DNA of 64,000 nucleotides from contig CM066915.1 in NCBI GenBank assembly GCA_033964015.1, positions 15,354,372 through 15,418,371 on the forward strand, written 5' to 3'. Positions 32,512-43,456 of this stretch are shown here, piece after piece. The stretch is from Scolanthus callimorphus. Lineage: Eukaryota > Cnidaria > Anthozoa > Actiniaria > Edwardsiidae. Made by a program: the position numbers and the translations under genes. The first letter of the stretch is position 1, and each line of letters begins with the position of its first letter. The notes under the pieces were generated by a model, which had not been told where the DNA came from, did not search any database, and saw only the letters and a list, made by a program, of their open reading frames with translations.

Positions 32512-32713
32512 TTTAGTATAATTACTCAAGCGATGTCGCGCGCTGATCGGTCGAGACGTTCGGAATGTTTTGCTATATTCACCTATAGGTGAATATATAA
32601 CATTGAAAGCATTGGGGATCGCGCGCGCGCTTTATTGCGTGAAACTAAAAAATACCCCAAACCCGAATTTTTTTGTCTAAAATCTTAAAAGTCGCTTGAG
32701 TAATTATACTAAA
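32512..32713. mobile_element. MITE with TTTAGTATAATTACTC ends
   Basis: The inverted ends TTTAGTATAATTACTCAAGC surround a central palindrome TATTCACCTATAGGTGAATA and a GATCGCGCGCGCGC stretch. A one-sided relative is at about 14478-14660 in the gene C intron, with ATAATCACCTACAGGTGATT as its centre. The target duplication is uncertain. Confidence 0.72.
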
Positions 32714-32718
32714 ACAAT

Positions 32719-32762
32719 AAGTCGCCTCAAGCTCCGTAAATATCGGAGCCTGAGGCGACTAA
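32719..32762. repeat. short perfect-stem hairpin
   Basis: AGTCGCCTCAAGCTCCG and CGGAGCCTGAGGCGACT pair around TAAATAT. It lies directly beside the MITE at 32512-32713 and upstream of phosphatase gene B. Confidence 0.6.
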
Positions 32763-33139
32763 TTGTTAATTAGCGGGGAAAGGGATAACATTTTTTTGGA
32801 GGGGGGAGGAGGCACGGTAATCATTTGGCACGTTCTCTTCACTTACATTTTTGTTGTACAGTAGCCGCGTCCATGTCTGGAGCTTTGAATATTGTAGTGT
32901 ACAGTGTAAACAGGTTTACAGTCTTTTTGAAAATCAATTTTTTCAATATTCATACCATGCGGGAATATTCATGTCCGCGGTAAAAAAAATCACTGCTGCG
33001 CGGCCATTTACGCTACAGGGACAAGCTTTATATCAAAGGAGAGGGAAGTCGTTTATAATGTCTGCCATAAATTGCAGACAAAGTTGTTTGCGCGTGTTGC
33101 GTATTGTACGTGTTGCTGACTTTCCTTATTATGTTTCAG

Positions 33140-33203
33140 GGAATCCTCGCAACTTATGCCTGGAAAGATTAAACTTTTCAACAAAGGCGGACAAAACCCT
33201 GAG
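33140..33203 (+). CDS. possible first coding exon of an unidentified gene
   Basis: A good acceptor (TTATGTTTCAG) and donor (GAG|GTAGGT) bound 64 bases holding an ATG at 33156 and sixteen in-frame codons, MPGKIKLFNKGGQNPE. The composition looks coding, but no following exon was recognised and the family is unknown. It could equally be a chance match to splice signals. Confidence 0.3.
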
Positions 33204-34124
33204 GTAGGTCGGCAAATATTGTTTTTTTTAGGGCACTAAGTCAAGATCCTGTTCACTAACCACCTCGTCCTCAATAGTCTGATTGCGCAAAGCCTTTTAT
33301 TCGCTTACGTAATCCGTGCATGTGACAGCTGCGCTTTACTTCAGGGAAAATTGGCCTTTCCTATTCAGTTCCAAGAAATGGACTGATAGATGTGTCCACG
33401 TTTATTATGGTTACGATAAGGAAACTGAAAACAAACGAAGGACTGATATAGAAAAGCAGTATAATTCTGAACAGTTTTCGTGTTGATCAGTGCAATGTTT
33501 AAAATTTCAAAAGACTATTGTAAAAGACAGTCTTGAGGTGAAATTAGCCTTCCGAGGGAGTGAGTGGTGTGCTCATCACCGGGTAATTTATCATTCTCGT
33601 CCATAAATGGAGTTTCTGTAAGGCGGCACAGTGTTCGTGTAATTTCTGTTAGAAATATTTGACAATAAACTCCAAGCCTTGTGAAATGCAAAGTCAAAAA
33701 CGTCCTTGTGTCTACTTTAGTCCAGCTTTTATGTGTTCTTTGGTTCTGAACTGTGCTTCTATAAATGCTTGGGTGTTCTTCTGAGGGATCATAAATCGTG
33801 TTTGACTGAGGTGAACCGGACGGCCAAAGCGAAAATTTCTCGCCAAACGTGCAAACGCACTGGGTTCTCCCTCTCGTTTTTCAGATAGTTATGTATTCAA
33901 TAAATAACAAACAGATCTCGCGCGATGTGCGGATTGGCCATTGCACGTTTATGTAATAGCGGTCTTTACTAAAAGTAACTGCCTAGCTCTGATTGGCTAA
34001 TGTGTAACGTTTATAGGATAATTGCAATCTCGTTCCCAGACAGCTCGCGTTTCTTTTAGGCTAAACAACACTAATTGTTGAATGTTGTTGAACTACGATG
34101 TGATTGGCAGTTGACTTCGTTCAA
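33204..34124. other. spacer with several CCAAT motifs
   Basis: No supported gene. CCAAT/ATTGG motifs occur near 33937, 33997 and 34101 and continue into the next element. Confidence 0.45.
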
Positions 34125-34363
34125 CAATAGAGCGGATTTCAGATGACCGTCGTGTTTGCAATTAGTTTGCTTTCTCATTGGCTGCTTATTTCTATCAACC
34201 AATCAAATTGCGAACTAATTACAAGCAAGGAATTGGTTCGGCTCCTGATTGGCTGGGCTGGAAACCATTCAGCAGTAAGTTGTAATTACTCTTGTTTCTG
34301 ATTGGCTAGTGATTGCTCAATTGCAATTGCTTTCACGACAGTCATGTGAAATCCGCTCTATTG
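34125..34363. mobile_element. MITE with CAATAGAGCGGATTTCA ends
   Basis: The inverted ends CAATAGAGCGGATTTCA(G/C)ATGAC(C/T)GTCGTG surround several TGATTGGCT motifs in both orientations. 239 bp, no coding capacity. Confidence 0.72.
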
Positions 34364-34603
34364 AATAAGCCTTTTGCACTAAGAGGTCACGTGACCTGGT
34401 CTACTTACGAAGTTTGGGGGCAAAAGGTTAAAAACTGGCGACACTATCGCAAAATCTATTTACCTGCCTTTATTTCAATAATGGCTAAGCTTTTTCAATT
34501 CGTCAAATTTCCCACCGAAAACAAATGGAACATAGACTTCGTAATCTAAATTTCATTTTAGCAAAATATTCATGTTGTGCGTTTCCCGTCTCGCACTAGC
34601 CTG

Positions 34604-34803
34604 AATAGACCTCCTCGGCTTGGGCGTAATGTTTTCCCATTTCAGATCACGTGGCATTCCCATGAGTATTCTCGCTTTGTTTTTCTGCTACGCACCGAAG
34701 GATATATGAATATGGAAGCATTCCAAACAAAGAGAGAATACTCATGGGAATGCCACGTGATCTGAAATGGGCAAAACATTACGCCCAAGCCAGGAGGTCT
34801 ATT
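34604..34803. mobile_element. 200-bp hairpin MITE
   Basis: The arms of about 75 bp start AATAGACCTCCTCGGCTTGG (GGCTTGG at the other end) and include TTTCAGATCACGTGGCATTC and CATGAGTATTCTC. Open frames on both strands here follow from the symmetry and are not genes. Confidence 0.8.
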
Positions 34804-35696
34804 GTCTCCAGTCCTCTTACCCTTGACTGCACTCGTTGCATGTCGCACGCATGCGCGCCAAAAAAGGCGGGAATTTAGGCGGTAAAAATTCATCCAGCCA
34901 ATCGGAGACTTTCCTCGCACAGACAAATCGAAATTAATATATTATTAGGTATAGATGTATCACAAATGATGGTGTGCCCAATATTGATCCCTGGGATGTA
35001 CATGCGATCGCCGTTTACAGTTCATCTTGTCTCCCAGGACAAGTAGCACAGAAACGTTACTTGCCCTAGCCAAGTTTCTAGTTGTCCAGTTATGCTATAA
35101 GAAATTGTTGTGAAATATAGACCAAGCCTATGTACGAACCATATAAATGTAACTTGCTTACCAATGCCCATTACTCATTAGCCTCTCTGTGGACTCGTCC
35201 AGTCATAGTGAACTGGTGACTGGACGATAGCAAGACAACGGCGAACATTTTTCATGAAAAGATGATAGCTTCGCTCAAAAAACAGAGTGAATACTTTTAA
35301 ACAACACTAATACACCAATTACCAAAAATAAAATGTCTAACTTCGCCATATTTCAAAATATAAGCTCAAGATTCCGTATAAAAAGAGTTTCTGTGACCAA
35401 AAGCTTAATTCCAAATTTTAAAGAAATTTGAAGAATATGACTTTTAGATATGGTCAACCAAAGTTTGCATAATTCCTGATCAAAGTACTAATTCTCCCAT
35501 AAAATGGCACAGAAACCAAAGTTTAAAGCCTGATACCTCAAAGACGGATCCATTAGAAAAAAGTCATTTTTGATATTTTATTTTCTATCAAATGAGGAGT
35601 CTGTATGCAAAAAATCAAGCTTATCGGAGTTAACCCGACCTTACTATTTGAAATTTAGGGATTTTAGCAGAATTTTTCCGCTCTGTCCACACCAGC
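34804..35696. other. non-coding spacer; nothing recognised
   Basis: AT-rich. No splice-bounded exon or inverted repeat seen. Confidence 0.45.
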
Positions 35697-35960
35697 AAAA
35701 TGTTTTATGTTTATATTTCGCACAAAACTGTTGCTTGTCCTGTGACTAGTGCCCCTGAGTTTTCACTTGTCCTGAAGCATTTCTTACTTGCCAAGGAGTC
35801 AAGGACAAGTGGACAACCGCTAGGGTTGAGCCGGGGTTGAGCACTGTAGATTCTTGTTGTTTCTGTTTCGGTGAAATCCATATTTGTATCTAGTTTTTTC
35901 TTAATGTTATGGTCTATTGTGCCAAACGCCTTTTTAACGTTAACATAAATCACACCATTA
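35697..35960 (-). pseudogene. fragment of LINE reverse transcriptase beside a dispersed repeat
   Basis: Near 35900-35953 on the - strand the frame reads IYVNVKKAFGTIDHNI, matching the D-x-KKAFDTIDHNI motif of jockey/CR1-type RT with its first Asp changed to Asn. The rest is missing. The lower-coordinate part matches the repeat at 13610-13970. Confidence 0.55.
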
Positions 35961-36098
35961 AAACCCTTTCTCGATGTTTATGTTTCAGTCATCATGTATT
36001 TCTAATCAAAAGCTGTCAGTATGCTTTAGGGTGACCGAAAATCAAAATATTAGTCCAACAGCTTTTATAACCAGTCCCCTCTACTAACTGTCTTTTTT

Positions 36099-36869
36099 CA
36101 AGCAAGTTCTTGGCAATATTTCACAAATTTGAGTAACAATCGTTTATTTTACTTGTACTTGTGCTGTGTAGTGATTTTTGACAATTTTGTACCTTGTATT
36201 GGTTTGGCCGCGTAATTAGATGCTGCAGAGAGATGATAGATATGTTATTTAGGCACGGCATCCTATCAGCTAATGCTGGTTCACATAAGATCCGTGACTG
36301 TTAATGGGCAATTCCAGAAAATAAAGGTACTACCCCCCCCCCCCCCCCCAAGCAAGCAAGTTCTTGGCAATATTTCACAAATTTGAGTAACAATCGTTTA
36401 TTTTACTTGTACTTGTGCTGTGTAGTGATTTTTGACAATTTTGTACCTTGTATTGGTTTGGCCGCGTAATTAGATGCTGCAGAGAGATGATAGATATGTT
36501 ATTTAGGCACGGCATCCTATCAGCTAATGCTGGTTCACATAAGATCCGTGACTGTTAATGGGCAATTCCAGAAAATAAAGGTACTACCCCCCCCCCCCCC
36601 CCCCCCCCCCCAAGCAAGCAAGTTCTTGGCAATATTTCACAAATTTGAGTAACAATCGTTTATTTACTTGTACTTTTGCTGTGTAGTGATTTTTGACAAT
36701 TTTGTACCTTGTATTGGTTTGGCCGCGTAATTAGATGCTGCAGAGAGATGATAGATATGTTATTTAGGCACGGCATCTTATCAGCTAATGCTGGTTCACA
36801 TAAGATCCGTGACTGTTAATGGGCAGTTCCAGAAAATAAAGGTACTACCCCCCCCCCCCCCCCCCCCCC
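36099..36869. repeat. three tandem copies of a ~255-bp unit ending in poly-C
   Basis: The unit starts CAAGCAAGTTCTTGGC and runs through TTTGGCCGCGTAATTAGATG to GGGCAATTCCAGAAAATAAA and a C run of 14-25 bases. The copies are about 36099-36349, 36350-36612 and 36613-36869. Each repeats the left terminus of the GGGCAATTCC element together with about 200 bp of its flank. Confidence 0.88.
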
Positions 36870-36894
36870 AAGGGCGGCATTTGGAAGTTCCCAA

Positions 36895-38173
36895 TAGACT
36901 GCTTGCAGTCTCTTCTTTGGCGAACGTCCGTAAATCGAGAGAAAAGGGAAAGGGAGAGTCTGTGAGTGCCGAAGGCACGAGCGAGCGCCGAAGGCGCGAG
37001 ACTCGCCAGAGGAGCGCCGAAGGCGCGACGACGGCGTGAGTGCCGGAGGCACGAGCGAGCGCCGAAGGCGCGAGATAGCGCCAAAAGAAGAGACTGCGGA
37101 CATTCCTTTCAAAAAAGAGAGTTTTGTGCTGTCACAAAATCATTCTCACCCTGAACGCTGAATAATCCCTGAATAGAACCGATGACACATAAGTGTCAAA
37201 TCTGTCAATCATTTTTATATGAAAACCAGATGCGATCCTAGTTTCATATTAAAGCCGGCATGTCGGATTTCACTGTTGCTGTGTTTTATGCGAGCGGCGA
37301 AGGCAAGCGATGACTTATAGAGCTACCCGCGTAATGTATAGCTAGTTGGTCGAATATATCTTCATGACGTAGTACCCTGCATGCCAGTAGCGCCTACATC
37401 TTCTAAGTCATTTAGCTGATCAGTCACACTATCGCGCTATCAGTTTCGTGCACCGCATAAATAGAGCTGATATATGTAGCTCTTACCAAAGCCCGTAGGC
37501 AAAACGGCTAACACGTCTTGTCCCTCGAGCAGACTCGTATTAAACTGCCTTAATAGCTGCTCTACTTTTGGCGAATTCTGTCACACATTCGTGTAAAGTA
37601 CTTGAGATCGCTGTCATTGCGTAAACAAGTCTAAAGGTCAAGTGTGGTTAGTGATTATTCGCCTAAAATCCACCTCAAGTGTTTATTGCTCTGCCGCTGA
37701 CAGATTGTGTACCGCTGACAGACAATCAGCATGAAATAGCGCACTCAGCCAATCAGATCTTTCAGCTGAAATTCCACTGACAAATTCTCTTTTTTGAAAG
37801 GAATGTCCGCAGTCCCTTCTTTAGGCGCTTTCTCCCCCGTGGCGCTGCTTGTTACCCGACACCTAGACTCTCGTGAGCTGGAAATACGAGCGCGCAAACA
37901 AACTACAATGTAGGACTAGGACTTTGCTTGGAAATACGAGCGCGCAAACAAACTACAATGTAGGACTAGGACTTTGCTTGGAAATACGAGCGCGCAGACA
38001 AACTACAATGTAGGACTAGGACTTTGCTTGGAAATACGAGCGCGCAGACAAACTACAATGTAGGACTAGGACTTTGCTTGGAAATACGAGCGCGCAGACA
38101 AACTACAATGTAGGACTAGGACTTTATTGTCGATTTACGGACGTTCGCCAAAGAAGGGGCTGCAAGCAGTCTA
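36895..38173. mobile_element. Mutator-like element with 9-bp target duplication
   Basis: The inverted ends TAGACTGCTTGCAGTC...GGCGAACGTCCGTAAATCGA bound 1,279 bp. AGTTCCCAA is repeated exactly at 36886-36894 and 38174-38182, the 9-bp signature of Mutator elements. Inside are GCCGAAGGC(A/G)CGAG-rich repeats (36965-37075) and a five-copy 50-bp minisatellite. No transposase remains. A small relative lies at 43457-43585. Confidence 0.85.
37880..38127. repeat. 50-bp minisatellite, five copies
   Basis: Units start at 37881, 37931, 37981, 38031 and 38081 and contain GAAATACGAGCGCGCA(A/G)ACA and TGTAGGACTAGGACTTTG. Copies differ by one base, with the A-to-G variant in the last three. They are head to tail with no spacers, inside the Mutator-like element. 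Confidence 0.92.
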
Positions 38174-39341
38174 AGTTCCCAAGGGATGGGGGGGGGGGGG
38201 TTAAGAGCTCGGAATTCTGATTGCAAGGGGGGGTTTTCGAAGCTGGATTTCTTGTCACAAGGGGGGGTCTGAAGATGCCCAACTTCTGAAGGAGTTCGCG
38301 TGTTTTTCAGTCTGCTAATATAGCGTTTTCCAGAAAGAAAATAACGATAATTTTCTACTGATTTCGACTGTTAGTTCAATCACGCAGCAGGTTCAACTTT
38401 GTACAATCACACATTGAAATTAATATAAAGGATGTTGGCGATACGGGATAAGTTGGGCTTGCATGGACGCGCAACTTTCACCAAAACCCGCCGCAACTTT
38501 CCCTAACATATCTTATGAAATCCCGGAACAACACGATATAGTTTAATAAACGTTTCTCATAAATGGTACATGTAATATGCATGTTGAATAATGTTTTTCT
38601 TTTACTCCTTTTTAGAGTTTCTGTATGGGTTTTTCCTAAGCCTCAAATATTCGAAGATCCGCAAAAAGTAACAACTAGGCTTTCCAAGTTTGGTCTAGCT
38701 CATTCTAATGTGTTTTCCTATTGGCGATTTGAAAATGTGTGTTGCAAGTAAATAGCTTCCACACTTCATTTGAAATGTCTATTCCCCCATTTCACGATCG
38801 AATGGCGAAAGTCTCAAGTTTTTTCGTGATAATATCATCCGATTCTTTGCCCCTACAACTCAAATCTTACAAAATAGCCAGTTAGCTACTAGTTAAACAC
38901 GCTAAAAATGTAGAGCTCATATTCAGTGGATGTTGTGAATGCCGGTGGTATTTTTTTCTTCAAAATCAAACTTTCATGCCCTGTATTAATATTCTGAAAC
39001 AAGATTATGCGCTTTTTGTGTTTTCTTTACTTTGCAAATTTAATAAATTCCCGCAACAACCCCCGCAACTTTTGCCTTTTTCTCCGCAACGTTTCCCTCT
39101 CGCAAATGTTTACTTTTTCTCGCGCAATAATAAACAAGGTGGTGATTATTTGGATTCCGGAGGGGAGGGGGGGGGGGGGGTAAAAGTTGAAATTTCTGAA
39201 GGGGAGGGGGGTTTAACCTACCCGGAATTCTATATGCACGGGGGGGTAAACCATTTTGGAAATTCTGGATGCATGGGGGGGGGGGGGTCAAAAACTAGTG
39301 CCGCCCGTGGGGGGTATCCTTGTTTTCTGGAATTGCCCAAT

Positions 39342-41533
39342 GCTTCGAAGAGTAAAACCACTTCGAGTTATATCACTGCGTTATTGCCAACTATACCCTT
39401 AATTTATAAATCCCCAGTACAGAAGCCATCATCAATCATAGCGAAACCTTTCCCTATAAGCAACTTAAATACTTCAGTACCCTCTACCAATAAAGGATCA
39501 ACCAAGAATGTCAAAGTTACGTAATAATGCAAGATACGTGATGATGGCGATTGTTGTGCGTGGTAGGAATAACATGATCTTGGCGGGATACTTTTCTTCC
39601 TAAATGATATCCGACAGTGTTTTATGTCGGCAAATAAAAAGTGTAAACTCTCAACAATGACACACTGCCGTTTACAAAGACCAAGTACGTGCCTTGCAAT
39701 GTATTATGATCATGCCGGGATCGGGGAGAGACGGGTTGGCTCGTGTGTTCAGAAAACATCTATTTCCATTAAACCTGATTGATGTTTTTTTAGGAGACGT
39801 CGCCTCCTTTTGAAAAGTCGCCTCGAGAAATGTTTTTAAAATGTCCTTAATTATTGTTGATGCACGTTTCCTTTTTTTGGCGTGTTACTGTTATTTGAAT
39901 ATTAGGCAAACTTGTCGCCGCATTGTTTTAAACTTTATTTGTTGTCAGATTTCCATAGTGGAATGGAAAGGAACATGTTACTAACGAAATGGGACCACTC
40001 TATTTCCTTTTCATACTCTTAGGTTTTCTCTGATTACTATACATCGTTTTATTTTTATATTCAGATAACTGTACAAATTTGTAAACCAATATGATTGAAG
40101 TCTTTGGCAATTCCATACTGATTTGTGCTATTTAACCTGACATAAATAGATTAATGTCCCTTCTCTGGGAAATTAGAAAATTGAGTTCAGCCCAGCTCAT
40201 GGCCGTCATTAATATATTGTCACTGACGTATCCCGAATTGAACAGCAGGTGTTTTACGTAACCTCAACAAGTTACGAACGAGCTAAGTAAAACCGTACAC
40301 CTAGATCACCTCTCGGCAATAAACCTGTTTAAATCTCTATACATTTGTTTACACTTTTTAACAAATATTAAATATTTCCCATTCTTTTCTTAGTAAATAT
40401 TTACCCCCTCGGTGCTTTCTTCTCATTTGCATAAATGTGGTGTTATGTCAGGTGAGCCCAATACACCAGATCGCTCAAGATATTAATGTCTGTTTCACTA
40501 TTCGTCGGCCATGAGATCGTATATTCTTTTAGAAGTCGGTGGCATAGCTCTCCTCGAAGGATAAATCACGAAATTGCAGGATATCCCCCCTTGCCAATTC
40601 CGAGCTGTCAGTTATAGTTTCATTTGATAAACACTTCATTTTATGTCGGTCCTGGATCGTTTACCCTTACTCAAATATTTATCACGTCTGTTTTAGGGAT
40701 TCTCGCGTGCAAGAGGCAAGCATAATACTTGAGATCAAACGATTTAAGAGCAGTTCACCTCCATAAGTCGATGTCATGCGAAGTTTCACAATAGTCTATG
40801 GATTTGTTACGTGAATACCCACGACATGGCGTATCTGGATCTGTTTATCACTTAACCCAGTCCCAGAGGAGTCCTCCCTCAAAACACCAACCGTGGTCTT
40901 GTCAATAATTCAGTATATGACGATCTTCGAATTTTTAATATTTTCATTTTTACATATTATTTAATCTGTCGTCGATTTTCGACTACCTTGTTCAGTTTTG
41001 GAGCGTGTCCAACTTTTTTCCAAGAGATTTCATGACCTCTTGTGCATGCCGAAGGCCCAGCCCTGGCAATCGCGAGCGTTATAAATCGCCCATCAAGCTC
41101 TTAACATGTAAAGCGCCTTGCTTTTTGGTCTTGCTTATCTCCTAAAACACTCCATGAGTTTTGACTTGTTCTCTTCTCTCCGCTAATAGCTCTCCCTAGG
41201 CTCTCTATTTGCGAACAAACATCTGTCGTTATTTGCTTATGATCTTGCTACTGTTCGAACGCTAAAACAATCATGTAGAACAGAAGAGGCTTTCTTGTGT
41301 TAAATAATGATGTGTTCACCTTTTGTTTATCAATCTACGGTAGCTAGGAACACACCTCTTCTACTCCCGCGAGGGAAGGGATATCCAAGATGCTTTTCAA
41401 AGTGGGACTTGTGCGGATGTTGATAACGCAAAGCATATCTGGTACAAGGCAATTCCTTCCTAGCTAACCCCCTTACTCTCAACGAGTAGAACATTTTTCA
41501 AGGGCAAGATGTACCTACATCCGAGTTTTTGAG
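39342..41533. other. low-repeat non-coding region
   Basis: No repeat structure or convincing exon. It lies downstream of the - strand gene at 41534-41935 and probably includes its 3' untranslated region. Confidence 0.5.
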
Positions 41534-41935
41534 TCACTGCCCGAGTAAGTCTGCTGAGCTCCGACGTTTATAAATTGTTTTGAGAGAAGTAGCAGCAGTT
41601 GACAACTGGTTTAGTAAGGTGTTCATCTCGCACACTAGCCCTGCTGCTTTTTTCTCGTGCGACTGTACTTTGTTAAAATAGTCCGTTTCGTCACCACCGT
41701 ATAACTTTTGCCATCGCCGTAGATCACCCTCCGAGCGCGAAGCTCTCTTGGAGATGCATTTCAGTTCTCCCACTCTGTCATTTTCCAAAATACAATCCGT
41801 CGATTCGGGCCGACCAGGCACAGTCGGGCTTTGTAAGATTTCTTTGGTTTCTTCGACGGCAGCTATAAACTCATCTAGAGCATCGAAAATCTGTTCGCCT
41901 CCCTCGGGTTGAGGTGAATCCATTGTAAATTTCAT
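41534..41935 (-). CDS. single-exon protein of unknown function, 133 residues
   Basis: A real ATG (41933-41935) opens 133 codons to TGA. The N-terminal third is acidic (GGEQIFDALDEFIAAVEE), the middle mixed (ELKCISKRASRSEGDLRRWQ), and the C-terminal part forms a likely amphipathic helix (LVCEMNTLLNQLSTAATSLK) ending basic (KTIYKRRSSADLLGQ). No signal peptide or membrane segment is seen. I do not recognise the family. Codon use looks coding, the surroundings are free of repeats, and a TATA-like ATAAATATTG with a nearby CRE-like TGACGTTT lies 280-295 bases upstream. It could also be one exon of a longer gene. Confidence 0.55.
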   Translation of the reverse strand: MKFTMDSPQPEGGEQIFDALDEFIAAVEETKEILQSPTVPGRPESTDCILENDRVGELKCISKRASRSEGDLRRWQKLYGGDETDYFNKVQSHEKKAAGLVCEMNTLLNQLSTAATSLKTIYKRRSSADLLGQ

Positions 41936-42210
41936 GTATTCGTCGTGTGTGTGTTCGCAAAAGCGAATTTCGCTTTGGTATTGTGTACTTCCTGTATAAT
42001 TACAGTCTAGAGACTTTGGCGATATGCTTTCATTTGAGACGTGATGGCAGTCATGGCTTTGTTTGAATGTTCTGGGAGCTGTCTTCTCGGGTTTATGACA
42101 CAGGCTTTCTGGCCAGCGGCGAGATGTCGTGTTTCACCTACTCACGCAATCCTCAAATATTGACCAGGCTCTCAGCCAATCAAATCTCTTGTTGTGACTT
42201 AAGCTAATCC

Positions 42211-42231
42211 AAAACGTCATCAATATTTATA
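42211..42231 (-). promoter_or_regulatory. possible TATA and CRE-like elements upstream of the 133-residue gene
   Basis: On the - strand, TATAAATATTG (42231-42221) is followed by ATGACGTTTT (near 42219-42210). The inverted CCAAT at 42176-42180 lies further downstream. The arrangement fits a stress- or cAMP-type promoter but is unproven. Confidence 0.3.
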
Positions 42232-43456
42232 GCTACGATGTAAACACACGAATTAGCATACGCAAGTACACAGCACCAGAGACTTCCTTTAATGACTTTT
42301 GCACTCAAGAGTAGGAACAGAAGAATATCAATGAATAATACAACACTTGGTGAGGTGAAATGGTCACGTTCGGCAAAAAGGCTTTTTCAAAGATTGTTTT
42401 TAAATAGGTAGTCTTCTTATAATTATTTTATGGACCTATTATGCATTCCTACTTACTAAGCCGTCTTAATTTTGAATTTCTTTGACGACGATCTGTCTTT
42501 TTGACCTTAAGGCTATATTCGAAGGAATTTGATATTCCAAATACGGTCAGAGCAGCGGTTTCCCAATGCGAACAGCTCTAAAAGAGACCTATTTTTAGCG
42601 CATAAAATTGTGTGACCCTCTAACAAGCAGGTGCAAGAAACTGACGGCGGAATGCGATTGAAAACCTGTCGCGTACTGTGCCGCCTCAAGCTCGAGCATC
42701 TTCTTATGTCTGGAAAAAACAGATTTTTCCCAGCATGTTGACGTATTATTTCTCCTCTGTACACTTTTTCGGGGTATTCCCCCCATATCGCGGCCCTGTC
42801 GGGGAAACTCTGCTCCCACATCGTTGCGATTCCTGTGATTCTTGGCCATCACTAGAATGTCGGCTTTAGGGCTATTAGCTTTTAATTATCTTGAACGCAG
42901 CTCCTGTGATGTTATATGAGCTTTTCACTGCGAGGTAATTTTATTATTTTTTATCTCGCCGTCGCATCTCAATAAAGCAACCGAGAAAATTGAATCATTT
43001 AAACGAAAATTAGCGAAAAACTGAAAATTGTTGCCATTAGAAATTAAGAGAACGTTAATAGTTGTGTCGAAAAAGAAAACAAAATAGATTGAAAGACAAT
43101 GGCAAAGTAATTTAGAGAAGTAGAAAGGAAACTATAGACGTCTCTAGAATCAATAGTATTCTGTTCTAGAATCAATAGTATAACTGCTTCTGTTTGTGTG
43201 GTGCATATTATCGTCACAGCGGTGGCTGGCACGAAAGCTCCCGGCTCCTTTGGCCGCTGCATCCCTCCTCTCGTTGAATCTTTTCTTTGCTCTGCTATAT
43301 CTTTAATTCATTTATTATGTATTGTAACTGTCGTGAGTGTGAAAACGATACAAATCTTGAAATCTTGTAGCTTTTCAGCCCAACCTATTTTGCTAGAAAA
43401 TGGCGCGAATTAAAAACCGACCCTGTTTTCCAGAAAGTCCTGTGGGAAAATGGGGA
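42232..43456. other. low-repeat non-coding region
   Basis: Overlapping short frames near 42513-42869 occur on both strands and lack splice or family support. Nothing recognised. Confidence 0.45.

Larger units (their letters stand above)
36306..39338. mobile_element. large C-rich inverted-repeat element (GGGCAATTCC family), interrupted
   Basis: The left end GGGCAATTCCAGAAAATAAA (three tandem versions, at 36306, about 36561 and 36821) pairs with TTTTCTGGAATTGCCC ending at 39338. AAT flanks each left version and the right end. After removal of the Mutator-like insertion (36895-38173), the modules follow those of the compact copy at 15793-16033 read in reverse: GGGCGGCATTTGGAA, GAGCTCGGAATTCTGATTGC, GAAGCTGGATTTCTT, CCGGAATTCTATATGCA and ACTAGTGCCGCCC. 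An extra segment of about 950 bp (38253-39165) is absent from the compact copy. No transposase frame seen. Confidence 0.75.

Noticed and set aside
34577..34926. Opposed open frames with shared NYSWECHVI-like ends
   Set aside because: Both derive from the two arms of the hairpin MITE at 34604-34803.
36796..37154. Arg-rich open frames on both strands with RRRE, AFGAR-type repeats
   Set aside because: They arise from GCCGAAGGCGCGAG repeats and poly-C inside the Mutator-like element. All frames look similarly low in complexity.
37880..38127. Possible CRISPR-like repeat array
   Set aside because: The 50-bp units are contiguous with no unique spacers, inside a transposon in an animal genome. It is a minisatellite.
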